Positions 37,201 through 45,979 of a stretch of DNA of 64,000 bases are shown here, piece after piece. This stretch comes from Rhabdochlamydiaceae bacterium (GTDB lineage: Bacteria > Chlamydiota > Chlamydiia > Chlamydiales > Rhabdochlamydiaceae): the NCBI GenBank assembly GCA_019745395.1, contig JAIETG010000006.1, forward strand, positions 62,001-126,000, written 5' to 3'. Within the stretch, counting starts at the first letter, position 1, and each line of letters opens with the position of its first letter. The position numbers and the translations under genes were made by a program. The notes under the pieces were generated by a model. It made no database searches, had not been told where the DNA came from, and saw nothing but the letters and a program-made list of their open reading frames with translations.

Positions 37201-37833
37201 ATGAATAAACCTGAACCATACAAAAAATCTATGAATGGTACAAAAAATAAGTCTTTAAAGGAGTATCTCGATATCCTGCTCGAAAAATCTCGAAGCGGAA
37301 CAGTTCTTTCTGTAAAAGAAATCTTAGAAATTTTATCGGGTAAAGGTCGTTTATTAATCCTAGTTCTCTTGAGTCTTCCCTTTTGTTTGCCTATCCCTAT
37401 TCCGGGATTATCGGTTCCTTTTGGTCTTGTAATTGCTTTTATTGGATTGAGATGGGCTTTTGGGAAACGTATTTGGCTGCCTAAGTGTATTTTGTTGAAA
37501 ACTATTTCCTCAAAAACTATTCAGAAAATAGTGCGCAAGGCTTTATATTTACTGGATAAGATGAAGCGTTATATGTATCCGAGGTCAAGAGGACTGAGTA
37601 AAAATGCAGTGCTGAGGACTTTTAATGGTCTTTTGATATTTCTTTTAGGCGCTTTTCTTGCTCTTCCTTTGCCGATTCCTTTAACGAACTTTGTCGCAGC
37701 ATGGGCTATACTTCTCATTAGCTTAGGATTATTACAGGAGGATTTTGTTTTTGTTTTTATTGGGTACTTGTTTTTTTTAATTATATCACTAATATTAGTT
37801 GCGATGGTTTTTTCTATTAAGGCTGTTTTTTGA
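37201..37833 (+). CDS. ExoD-like exopolysaccharide synthesis membrane protein
   Basis: A 210-residue integral membrane protein of the ExoD family. It has a soluble N-terminus (LKEYLDILLEKSRSGTVLSVKEI in outline), then apolar segments with the repeated family motif LPIPIPG and LPLPIPLTN, each at the start of a membrane hairpin, and a final C-terminal helix. ExoD was first linked to exopolysaccharide production and alkali tolerance in rhizobia; the biochemical role is unknown. It stands alone between divergent prmA and the tRNA-Arg gene. Confidence 0.8.
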   Translation: MNKPEPYKKSMNGTKNKSLKEYLDILLEKSRSGTVLSVKEILEILSGKGRLLILVLLSLPFCLPIPIPGLSVPFGLVIAFIGLRWAFGKRIWLPKCILLKTISSKTIQKIVRKALYLLDKMKRYMYPRSRGLSKNAVLRTFNGLLIFLLGAFLALPLPIPLTNFVAAWAILLISLGLLQEDFVFVFIGYLFFLIISLILVAMVFSIKAVF

Positions 37834-37962
37834 AAATGTGAATTTTGAAAGTTTTTACATCTCTGTCGTATATAGCATCGCCTTATTTTCCTATTTATTT
37901 CTGCGGACGCAATGAAATCTTTGGAAAAAAAAGAACAGATTGAGGATAATGATCAAGCTTTT

Positions 37963-38036
37963 GCACTGGTAGCTCAGCTGGATAGAGCACTCGGCTACGA
38001 ACCGAGAGGTCAGAGGTTCGAATCCTCTCCGGTGCA
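37963..38036 (+). tRNA. tRNA-Arg (ACG)
   Basis: A complete 74-base cloverleaf. The acceptor GCACTGG pairs with CCGGTGC with one G-T pair, and the discriminator is A. The D-arm is AGCTCAGCTGGATAGAGC. The anticodon stem CTCGG/CCGAG holds the loop CTACGAA with anticodon ACG (37997-37999). The T-arm has GGTTCGAATCC. ACG is normally modified to ICG to read CGU, CGC and CGA. CCA is not encoded. A T-rich tract follows and may end the transcript, just before the GloB-like gene. Confidence 0.97.
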
Positions 38037-38055
38037 TTTTTCTTTTTAGGTACAT

Positions 38056-38703
38056 ATGATTCTTCAGACAGCTTCTTTTGGACCTTTTGAAACAAATGTC
38101 TATATTGTAGGTTGTCCTAAGACAAAAAACGCTTGCATTATTGATGCCCCTGCAGGCTGCTTGCCTTATGTCTTAGCAAGTGTAAAAAAGCACGATCTTA
38201 CAGTTACACATCTTCTTCTTACTCATGCACACATTGATCATATTGTAGATGCTGGAAAGCTTAAAAAAGCTTTTCCGGTTCCTCTTTTCATTCATAAATT
38301 GGATGCTCCGGGACTTTTACATCCTAGAGGAAAAGAGATGGATGTTGCATTTCAATCGGCAGAGGGAATGGAAGCGGATCATCTTTTAGAAGATGGGGAT
38401 TTCATTTCTGTTGGAAATTTTTCGTTCCAAGTTCTTTTTACTCCAGGGCACAGCCCTGGGTGTATTTGTTTCTATGAAAAAGAAGAGCAAACTCTTTTTT
38501 CAGGAGATACTTTGTTTAAAGGATGTATGGGACGTGTGGATCTTCCAGGATCAAATCCTTCTGCTATGTGGAAATCACTGAAACTTTTGTCCACTCTTCC
38601 TTCGACTACCCGAGTATTTCCTGGACATGGTTCTGCGACAACTATAGGGAAGGAATCGTGGATGGAAAACGCTGAAACTATTTTCTCAGGAGGAAATGAC
38701 TAA
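38056..38703 (+). CDS. Metallo-beta-lactamase fold hydrolase, GloB-like
   Basis: A 215-residue two-metal hydrolase. Metal ligands are seen in THAHIDH (His57, His59, Asp61, His62), then TPGHSPGC, FSGDTLF and FPGHGS. This is the compact glyoxalase II / YcbL-type arrangement, which hydrolyses S-lactoylglutathione or related thioesters. It lacks the C-terminal substrate domain of full glyoxalase II. Its stop overlaps the start of the peroxiredoxin gene (TAATG), which suggests a small detoxification operon. Confidence 0.88.
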   Translation: MILQTASFGPFETNVYIVGCPKTKNACIIDAPAGCLPYVLASVKKHDLTVTHLLLTHAHIDHIVDAGKLKKAFPVPLFIHKLDAPGLLHPRGKEMDVAFQSAEGMEADHLLEDGDFISVGNFSFQVLFTPGHSPGCICFYEKEEQTLFSGDTLFKGCMGRVDLPGSNPSAMWKSLKLLSTLPSTTRVFPGHGSATTIGKESWMENAETIFSGGND

Positions 38704-39287
38704 TGACTACATTATTAATGGGACGTAAGGCTCCACCTTTTTCTGCAAAGGCTGTTCTCAAAGGAAAAATCGTAGAGAATTTTTCCTTGCAAGATTTTTT
38801 AGGTAAGTACGTTGTGCTCTTTTTTTATCCGTTGGACTTTACTTTTGTATGTCCGACAGAATTGCACGCATTTCAAGAGAAGCTCTCAGAATTTGAAAAG
38901 AGAAATGCTTCATTGATAGCATGTTCGGTAGACAGCTCTTATTCACATCTGGCTTGGTTAAATACTCCGAAAAATAAGGGAGGGATTGAAGGGATTGAAT
39001 ATCCTCTCATTTCTGATTTAAATAAGTCCATAGCTCGGGCATATCAGGTTCTAGAAGAAGAAAGCTCTGTTGCCTATCGAGGTTTATTTCTTTTAGACAA
39101 ACAAGGAATTATCCGGCATCAAATGATCAATGATTTACCTATAGGTCGTTCTGTGGATGAAGTGCTGCGTACTTTAGACGCGCTAAGCTATTACGAAAAT
39201 CATGGAGAAGTTTGTCCCGCTAATTGGCACGCTGGAGAAAAAACTATGAAGGCTGATGCAGAAGGGCTTCTCAAGTATTTTAATTAG
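38703..39287 (+). CDS. 2-Cys peroxiredoxin, AhpC/TSA family
   Basis: Thiol peroxidase that reduces hydrogen and alkyl peroxides. The 194 residues include the peroxidatic Cys50 in the conserved FYPLDFTFVCPTE and the resolving cysteine near 171 in GEVCPANW, as in typical 2-Cys enzymes that act as dimers. It is translationally coupled (one-base overlap) to the GloB-like hydrolase upstream. The reducing partner (thioredoxin or AhpF-like) is not in the window. The end overlaps the convergent next gene by 8 bases. Confidence 0.95.
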   Translation: MTTLLMGRKAPPFSAKAVLKGKIVENFSLQDFLGKYVVLFFYPLDFTFVCPTELHAFQEKLSEFEKRNASLIACSVDSSYSHLAWLNTPKNKGGIEGIEYPLISDLNKSIARAYQVLEEESSVAYRGLFLLDKQGIIRHQMINDLPIGRSVDEVLRTLDALSYYENHGEVCPANWHAGEKTMKADAEGLLKYFN

Positions 39288-39672
39288 CCTTTAAAGTTAA
39301 ATAGTCGTAGAGGTCTCGTTCTGTAAGCACCAAAAGACTTCTATAGAGGCTGCAAACATCTAAGGCGGCCTCTATAATTCCTTGATCACCTACTCCAGGA
39401 AGAAAGATCGCTTGTAAATGGGGGCTTAAAGGCCCTTTTTTAATCAATTTGCATCCTTTTATATAATCCTTACTACTAAATCCCTCTTCTTTGACTCGGC
39501 AGAAGATAAGATTCCGATCGTAGAGCAATGCTTGTATAGCATATCGAATCCCAAGACTTTCTTCTGGAGGATTTCCTGCTGCTTCTAAAAGATGCGAAAG
39601 AGATCGACAAGGAAAAGGAATGCCAAATTCTCCTTTTTCTGCTTCTCCAAATAAAAAAACGGTTGATTTCAT
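39280..39672 (-). CDS. Small conserved-looking protein, function unknown
   Basis: A 130-residue, probably globular protein with no signal peptide or membrane segment. It has an alternating strand-helix pattern, with TVFLFGEAEKGEFG at the start and PFPCRSLSHLLEAAGNPP next. The tail is IIEAALDVCSLYRSLLVLTE. The pattern is strongly protein-like, but I do not recognise the family. Its 3' end overlaps the peroxiredoxin gene by 8 bases, tail to tail. Confidence 0.65.
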   Translation of the reverse strand: MKSTVFLFGEAEKGEFGIPFPCRSLSHLLEAAGNPPEESLGIRYAIQALLYDRNLIFCRVKEEGFSSKDYIKGCKLIKKGPLSPHLQAIFLPGVGDQGIIEAALDVCSLYRSLLVLTERDLYDYLTLKAN

Positions 39673-39854
39673 AAAAGTACATTCCCGTAATTTTTAAGGT
39701 TGTTTTTCTGAGTCTTTCTAATTTACATATAAAATAAATTACAAACTAAATGTAAAGGTTTTTTTTATTCGAGCACATGATGGAATGGTTGAAGAGAATG
39801 TTAGTTTTCCGTAATCTGTGAACTCAAATGTTTAATAGTAACATGGAGTTCGCT

Positions 39855-40382
39855 ATGTGGAAAAAATGGATATATTGGTTTTGTTTGCCAATGTTATGCG
39901 CGATTTATTGTACGGCGGGGTACGCTGGATGGGAACCTCCTGCAGAGAGTAAAAAGGGGGGTGAGCCTAAGAGCGAGGAGGCTCAAATTTATTTTGATCT
40001 TCGTTTGACCGACGATGATAAAGTGATTATTCGCAAAATCATTACAACTATGGCTGAGAAAAATGTATTGCAACTTCTTTTAGACAAAGAAAAAATGGAA
40101 GACTTAGGGCAAAAAATTCGTCCTGTACATCCCATGCGATTTATTGGATTTGTTTTGGAAGATTCCAACTTGCGTCGTTGTTTAAAGACCGTTTCTAAGA
40201 GTACATTTAAATGGGGTGGATTTTTAGATGGTTATGAAGAGCGTATGAGGGAAGAAAGTCGAAATGACAATTTGAATCGCTATGTTCCAGGCCTTGCAGA
40301 TTACCTGGAAGTGGATAGAGCGGTTATTCAAAGCTATATTCATCAAGGAAATTATGAGAAAATGATAAAATACTTCTTCTAA
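39855..40382 (+). CDS. Exported protein of unknown function
   Basis: A 175-residue product starting at the ATG seven bases after GGAG; an earlier in-frame ATG at 39828 lacks a site. The first 24 residues (KKWIYWFCLPMLCAIYCTAGYA) form a signal peptide, so the mature protein should be periplasmic. The mature part is charged and helical, with HPMRFIGFVLEDSNLRRCL and GYEERMREESRNDNLNRYVPG. The family is not recognised. A perfect inverted repeat lies between this gene and the sulfatase that follows. Confidence 0.65.
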   Translation: MWKKWIYWFCLPMLCAIYCTAGYAGWEPPAESKKGGEPKSEEAQIYFDLRLTDDDKVIIRKIITTMAEKNVLQLLLDKEKMEDLGQKIRPVHPMRFIGFVLEDSNLRRCLKTVSKSTFKWGGFLDGYEERMREESRNDNLNRYVPGLADYLEVDRAVIQSYIHQGNYEKMIKYFF

Positions 40383-40392
40383 ACTTGACCAT

Positions 40393-40435
40393 TTTTCCTT
40401 AGGCTGTTAAAGCTTAGAATGCAGCCTAAGGAAAA
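40393..40435 (+). promoter_or_regulatory. Perfect hairpin covering the ribosome binding site of the sulfatase gene
   Basis: TTTTCCTTAGGCTG (40393-40406) and CAGCCTAAGGAAAA (40422-40435) form a perfect 14-base stem around a 15-base loop. The right arm includes the AAGGA ribosome binding site of the sulfatase gene whose ATG is at 40439. No T-run follows on the plus strand, so a plain terminator is less likely than a structure that hides the site from ribosomes (thermometer or translational control). Confidence 0.6.
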
Positions 40436-40438
40436 GCC

Positions 40439-42331
40439 ATGAATGAGAAAAAAAGATTCCCTCTGAACTACATATATTTTGGATGCTATTTTCTTTTTTT
40501 GTGCTTCATTCATATTTATCACCTCTTGTTAATGCATCCAGTAAATGGTAAACATCTAGAAGTTTATCTGTCTTTTGTGCTTTTACAATCTTTTGTCGAA
40601 GCTTTTCTGTTTGCTTGTTTTTTTTCCGTTCTTGTGCTTCGTCGTAAAACATTCTTTCTAATTGTATTATTAAGCATTTTAACACTTTTGTCTTTTGTGA
40701 GATTGGCCGATTTTACTCTTGTGCGTTTGATGGATGTTTCTGCCTGGAGATGGATTGAACTTGTAGCACATGAGACATTAACTAATTTTATTGAAATGCT
40801 TTACGCAACTAACATTAAGCTCGTTTTTTGGTTTACGGGCTTTGTAGGTCTTATCACCGCAATCGGAATAAATATTGCCTTATTTTTCTTCACTCAGAAG
40901 ATGTGCAAGACAAAGGTATTCCATTTTTCTTCTCGAAAAATGACCAGTTTTTGTTTAACAGGTTTGGTTGTATTAGGCGCTCTAGATGTTTCTTGTTTCA
41001 TATCGCAAATGCCTGGAGCTTCTCAGCATTATGTCAAAGCGCTTCCTTGGAAACGCAAATTTCTGCATGCTAGACAAGATAAAATTACCGTTTCCGGATA
41101 TTTGCAAGCGCCTCAGGAAATGTCTTTAAGTTCTGCAGGCTCCGAGCTTTTTTCTTTAGAACGCAAGCCTGATATTTTTTTGTTTATTGTGGAAAGTTTA
41201 CGAGCAGATTACTTGACAGAAGAAGTAACACCGACCCTTGCGCGCTTTCGTCAGGATAACTATTCCTTTGAAAACACTCTTTCCAATTCTAATTGTACTC
41301 ACAAATCCTGGTTTTCTATTTTTTATTCCATGTATCCATTTTATTGGACAAAATATGCGCCCAAGCAATGGAAGCAAGGCGGCGTTCCTTTATCTCTTTT
41401 GAAAAAAATGGGATATCAGATCAACGTATATGCCTCGAGTCGTTTAGGATATTATTCGATGGATGAGAGACTTTTTGGAGAGAAAAGGCATTTGGCTGAT
41501 CAACTATATGAATTTCGGTCTAGCCAGTCTTTGTCCCCTGCAGATATGGATCAATTGGTAATGAAAAAATTATCTGAAGATCTAGAAACTTCCCCGCAAA
41601 AAGGAGGAAGGGTCTTTATCCTTTTTTTAGATGGTACGCATTTTGACTATAGTTGGCCTAAAGAAAAAAAACTAAAATTTCTTCCGATTAGTGATGGATT
41701 GAATTATCCTGAAATTATAGGGGAAAGACGTTCTGTTGATCTGATTCAAAATCGGTATAAAAACGCGCTCAATACTATTGATGATCTTTTTATGTCTTTT
41801 CAAAAAACTATGGTTCAATTAGGAATGTGGGAAGACGCTGCGATTGTTTTTACTGCAGATCATGGTGAAGAGTTTAATGAGCATGGGTGCATGTTTCATG
41901 CGTCACATTTATCTCTGCCTCAGCTTAGTATCCCTTTATATGTTAAATTAGGAAAAGATTTTACGGGAGATATCCCTGATCTTACAAGGAAAGCTTCTCA
42001 AGTGGATATTTTTCCAACTTTATTACACTATGTAACGGGAGACAATCTCTGCTCTCCTTTTTTTCAAGGAGAAAGCTTATTAGCTCCTCCCAAAAAAGAT
42101 TACAGGATTGGTGGTCGTTCTAATGCAAGTTTGCCTCCTCATGAATTTTATATTGAAAGAGGATCTTATCGGGCTACGTTAGAGTTTTGTCATTCAGAAG
42201 ATATTTTTCATAGTCGGATGTTGAAAGTTCAATCGATAGTCGATGAGAAAGAAGAATTAGTGCCTTTTTCTTCCTCTTTTTTCCAAAGTCAATTTGGAAG
42301 TGTCCTAGATCAACTGTTTTCTTTGAATTGA
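40439..42331 (+). CDS. Membrane-anchored sulfatase/phosphotransferase-like protein (copy 1)
   Basis: A 630-residue protein of the alkaline phosphatase superfamily (sulfatase fold), related in layout to LtaS, OpgB and EptA. Five membrane helices fill the first 190 residues. The catalytic domain starts at KPDIFLFIVESLRADYL (metal Glu252) and has NSNCTHKSWFS with Thr287 as the probable nucleophile. FTADHGEEFNEHG carries further metal ligands and HASHLSLPQLSIPLYVK follows. Such enzymes transfer phosphoethanolamine or phosphoglycerol to lipids or glycans outside the membrane. The start is preceded by a hairpin that hides the ribosome binding site. A paralog lies at 43913-45838. Confidence 0.85.
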   Translation: MNEKKRFPLNYIYFGCYFLFLCFIHIYHLLLMHPVNGKHLEVYLSFVLLQSFVEAFLFACFFSVLVLRRKTFFLIVLLSILTLLSFVRLADFTLVRLMDVSAWRWIELVAHETLTNFIEMLYATNIKLVFWFTGFVGLITAIGINIALFFFTQKMCKTKVFHFSSRKMTSFCLTGLVVLGALDVSCFISQMPGASQHYVKALPWKRKFLHARQDKITVSGYLQAPQEMSLSSAGSELFSLERKPDIFLFIVESLRADYLTEEVTPTLARFRQDNYSFENTLSNSNCTHKSWFSIFYSMYPFYWTKYAPKQWKQGGVPLSLLKKMGYQINVYASSRLGYYSMDERLFGEKRHLADQLYEFRSSQSLSPADMDQLVMKKLSEDLETSPQKGGRVFILFLDGTHFDYSWPKEKKLKFLPISDGLNYPEIIGERRSVDLIQNRYKNALNTIDDLFMSFQKTMVQLGMWEDAAIVFTADHGEEFNEHGCMFHASHLSLPQLSIPLYVKLGKDFTGDIPDLTRKASQVDIFPTLLHYVTGDNLCSPFFQGESLLAPPKKDYRIGGRSNASLPPHEFYIERGSYRATLEFCHSEDIFHSRMLKVQSIVDEKEELVPFSSSFFQSQFGSVLDQLFSLN

Positions 42332-42370
42332 CAGTAGTCAAGATTTGAAGATGTGAAATAGTGTCTTATT

Positions 42371-43698
42371 TCAACGTTTTGATGGGCTTAAGTGAATTTG
42401 ACTAAAAAGCCCAGCATGATCAGAAAGAGCCTCTTTTTTAAATTTTTTACAGTCGAATTCTGTATTCACTAGACTTGTATGTATTGAGCAAGCAGAACCT
42501 TTTAATAGCATCGTATGGTCTAGATTTAAAGGACCCAAAATATTTTTTCCTCTAAAATCTGCATAAAATCCATCCCCACCCCAAGTTCTTTGTGGGATCT
42601 GAAATTGATTTCCTTTTCGAAAACAACATTTTTGCTTATATTCATCTTCTTTGTAGAAAAAATGCTTCCAATTTGAAGACTTATATTCCTGATCATCTAA
42701 ATTAAGGTCTCCTGTTAGAATAACGCACCGGTTGGTAGTTTCAGTTATTTTCTTAAGTATAAGATCCATTTGCATTTTTCTTGCATTTACTTCCTCGATA
42801 GTTGGAAACTGAGGTTCTTCGGAATGCTGCATATGTGTTGCAAAAGCTTTTCCTTGACTTTCTACATTAAACGCAAATGCACCTTTTCCAGAATTTTTGG
42901 TTCTTCCAATCAGCATTTCCTTCGAAAAAGGAATGAATTCTGGGTGCCGATTTTATATTTACTGGCGATGAAGATCCCTGAAGAGGTTCCGATAGGTTTA
43001 GTTCCCATGTTGAAGTAAAAGTGGTTGTATTCATTTTTTTTCAGCTTTTTATATAATGCATATGCTGTTTGCACTTCAAAAACTTCGTATAAGCAAGTTA
43101 TGTCCGCATTTTTTTCCAGAATTTTCTCAATCACGCGGTCTAATCGTGTGAGCCATGGAGCGACACCTCCTTCGCTGATGGAATAACCAGCTCCTATGCA
43201 GCAAATATTTCAAGAAAGGAGAGAAAATGATTGCTTTAAAGATAGGCCCTTATCTTTTCCCTCGCCTTTTAGGTAGATAAAAGGAGTTTTTTGAGTTTGT
43301 AGTCCAACAAAACGTAGTGCAACTCCAATTGGAGTTGTAATTGCGGCAATAGGTGCGCACGATATAATTCCTAGACATAAAAAGGTTTTTCTTGAAACCC
43401 GCTGAATTGGGTAGTCATTTGGATGCATAGCTTCTACGATTTGAAAATATCTGAAAAATTCGTGGCTTTTGCATATAGGATCGGTAAAATAAGAAGCTGC
43501 TAGAAAACAGATTTTTGCAACATTTCCTTGAGCTACTTTTTGAGAAGGATTGTTTTTAGATATATAGAGAAACGGGAGTGCGTAATCTTGAGAAATTCCC
43601 GAATCTTGAGCAGATGAATGCAAAAAAAATAGAAGACTAAATAATGGTAAATAAAAGCGTCGGATTGCCAGGATAATACCTTTATAAAAATTGGCCAT
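42371..43698 (-). pseudogene. Broken endonuclease/exonuclease/phosphatase family gene (copy A)
   Basis: One gene in three pieces. The N-terminus (43698-43213) has a signal-like apolar segment (YLPLFSLLFFLHSSAQ) and ends ..SFSLLS before TGA at 43210-43212. The same frame continues NICCIGAGYSISEGGVAPWL and ADITCLYEVFE. The family pattern expects Trp-Asn at this point (S-W-N-I), so TGG has become TGA. A second lesion, loss of one base in a C-run (G-run 42942-42944 on the plus strand), shifts the frame after SKYKIGT. The rest (GDLNLDD, GPLNLDHTM, LSDHAGLFS) is intact. The intact family cleaves phosphodiesters in DNA, lipids or inositol phosphates; an exported form could be a sphingomyelinase-like enzyme. 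Confidence 0.85.
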
Positions 43699-43912
43699 GA
43701 AAATTCAATTTAAAAAACACTTAAAATAATGTCAAACAAATTGAATTAATTAAGTGCGGCTCTTAGAGAAAGCGAAACTCTATCAGAACTATTGTTAGAG
43801 AATAATAGATTACTCAATCTCGAATCTTTCTAGCTAGCTGATAAAGTTAGTGCGATTAACAGGCAAAACCTTCTTATTACTTGCGAGAAAACCCTGCCTG
43901 CTCCTAGCTCTA

Positions 43913-45838
43913 CTATTTATTTGTATTTTGCTCTTGAAGAGGAAAGAGTTGATCTAAAGCCTCGCCAAACTGTTGTTGAAAAAACGCAGAAGAAAAAGAA
44001 ATTCTTTCTTCTTTTTCGTTTACGATAGATTGAATTTTTAACAACTGACTATGGAAAATGTCTTCTCGCTGAAAAAACTCTAAAGTCGCTCGATATGGCC
44101 CTCTTTGAATGTAAAATTCATAGGGGGCTAAACTTGCATTAGAACGGATTCCTATTGTATAGTCTTTTTTTTGAGTGTCTAGCAAACTCTCTCCTTGAAA
44201 AAAAGAAGCCCAAACATTTTTTCCCGTTAAGTAATGCAATAAAGTCGGAAAAACATCTATATGGGAGGCTTTTCTTCTACAATCAGGCGAGGTTTCTTCA
44301 AAAGATTTTCCTAATTTAACATATAAGGGAATATCAAGCTGAGGTAGGGATAAATGCGATGTATGGAATATACATCCAGATTCGTTAAATTCTTCTCCGT
44401 GATCGCCAGTGAAAACTATAACAGAATCTTCCCAGTTTCCTGTTTGATTTAGGGTTTCTTGAAATGTTTTAAAAAGATCATCGATAGCACAAAGAGCATT
44501 TTTATAATGATATTGAAGTTCCGAGACACCTTTTTTTAATCCAAAAACATGTTTCAAAAGTGAAATGTGTTGGATATCAGGGATCTTTATATCTTTGATC
44601 GCTGAAGGCAATGCTGTTTTCCGAGTCTTAAGGCTACTGTAGGGGTAGTGCGTTCCATCTAAAAAGAGAATAAAAAGTCGCCCATTTTTTTGTGAACTCT
44701 CTTGGAGATCTTTACAGAGTTTTTCTATGACCATTTGATCCTTTTCTGCGGGACTAGTAGATAGGGTCGAGGAAAAGTCATTCATATGATTAACTAAATA
44801 TCGGTTTTTTCCGAAAATTTCTTGATCCATTCCATAAAATTCTAAACTAGGAGATGAATAGACGTGAATTTCATAGCCCATTTTTTTAAGAAATGATAAT
44901 GGAATTGCTCCTTGCTCCCATTGAGGAGAGGCATACTTTGTCCAGTAAAATGGATATAAAGAGTAAAACAAAGAAAACCAAGAGGGGTGTGTGGAATTTG
45001 CATTAGAAAGAGCATTTTCAAAAGAGTAGTTATTGTTGCTAAAGTTTGCAAGAGTTGGCGTTAATTCTTCCGTTAAAAAATCTTTTCGCAAGCTTTCTAC
45101 AACAAAAAGAAAAATATCTGGTCTGCGTTCTAAAGGAAGAAGGGTAGAATCAATGGTATCTAAGGCCATTTTCTTCGAGGGCAGTAGAAAGTTAGAAACT
45201 TCAATTTGTTTCGTTTTAGCGCATAAAAAAGACCATTGCCAAGGAAGAGCTTTTGCATAATAAGATGGGGTGTCAAAATCTTTTATTGCGTAAGCTAAAG
45301 TTCCGAGTATACTTAACCCCCCTAAGCAATAACAACTCATTTTTTTGAAAGAGATTTGAATAGGCTTTTTGTCGCATAGCTTTTGTGTAAAAAGAAAAAT
45401 AAAAAAATTCGCTCCAGCTAAGATGCTAATTACTATAAGAGATAAAATCGTTGTGGATTTAATTCCGCTTAGATTTATTAGCTCGATAAAGTTTTTAAAG
45501 GTTTCTTGAGCTAAAAGCGTGATAAATTTCCATCCAGAAATGTCCATTAAACGAAGCATGATAAAATCTAATATTCTTATAACAGAAATCATCATCAAAA
45601 ATCCTGAGGATAAAACAAGGAAAATTTTTTTATTAATCCTAGAAATAAATGAAAATAAATAAGCGATTATGATTGATTCTGTAAATGTTTGTAGTTCGAC
45701 GATGGAAAGATGTAAGATTTGTTTTTTTGTTATTATTGGTTCAATTAGTAGTGAATAGTATATGTATATAGATGATACGAATGCGAAATAAATCGAGAAA
45801 TATATGTAATTTATTGATGTTTTTTTTTGTGAATTCAT
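43913..45838 (-). CDS. Membrane-anchored sulfatase/phosphotransferase-like protein (copy 2)
   Basis: A 641-residue paralog of the 40439-42331 protein on the opposite strand, similar throughout (shared FVVESLRKDFLTEELTPTL against FIVESLRADYLTEEVTPTL; NANSTHPSWFS; FTGDHGEEFNESG; FHTSHLSLPQLDIPLYVK). Five N-terminal membrane helices precede the catalytic domain, whose nucleophile should be the Thr in NSTHPS. It has an insertion of about 15 residues after the THYPYS segment that copy 1 lacks. Upstream on the same strand lies a second broken phosphatase-type gene. The pair suggests duplication and inversion followed by divergence. Confidence 0.85.
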   Translation of the reverse strand: MNSQKKTSINYIYFSIYFAFVSSIYIYYSLLIEPIITKKQILHLSIVELQTFTESIIIAYLFSFISRINKKIFLVLSSGFLMMISVIRILDFIMLRLMDISGWKFITLLAQETFKNFIELINLSGIKSTTILSLIVISILAGANFFIFLFTQKLCDKKPIQISFKKMSCYCLGGLSILGTLAYAIKDFDTPSYYAKALPWQWSFLCAKTKQIEVSNFLLPSKKMALDTIDSTLLPLERRPDIFLFVVESLRKDFLTEELTPTLANFSNNNYSFENALSNANSTHPSWFSLFYSLYPFYWTKYASPQWEQGAIPLSFLKKMGYEIHVYSSPSLEFYGMDQEIFGKNRYLVNHMNDFSSTLSTSPAEKDQMVIEKLCKDLQESSQKNGRLFILFLDGTHYPYSSLKTRKTALPSAIKDIKIPDIQHISLLKHVFGLKKGVSELQYHYKNALCAIDDLFKTFQETLNQTGNWEDSVIVFTGDHGEEFNESGCIFHTSHLSLPQLDIPLYVKLGKSFEETSPDCRRKASHIDVFPTLLHYLTGKNVWASFFQGESLLDTQKKDYTIGIRSNASLAPYEFYIQRGPYRATLEFFQREDIFHSQLLKIQSIVNEKEERISFSSAFFQQQFGEALDQLFPLQEQNTNK

Positions 45839-45979
45839 GATTTTTTGGGGATTTCATTTATTGAATTAATGGGTTTTCTACGTTTTTTTACAGGTGTTAT
45901 ATAATTTAGTCTAGTGTTTTTTTATAGGAATCACGCAATGGAAAATTTTATTCTAGCCAACGGAAAATACGTTATTATA

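Noticed and set aside
37895-38095. A 66-codon minus-strand frame with RIRTSDLSVRSRVLYPAELP across the tRNA region
   Set aside because: This is the well-known spurious translation of the antisense of a tRNA gene; the tRNA-Arg explains it.
43735-43912. Plus-strand stretch reading LRESETLSELLLENNRLLNL and further residues
   Set aside because: It has two in-frame stops in a short region and no known match; coiled-coil-like composition can arise by chance in AT-rich DNA.
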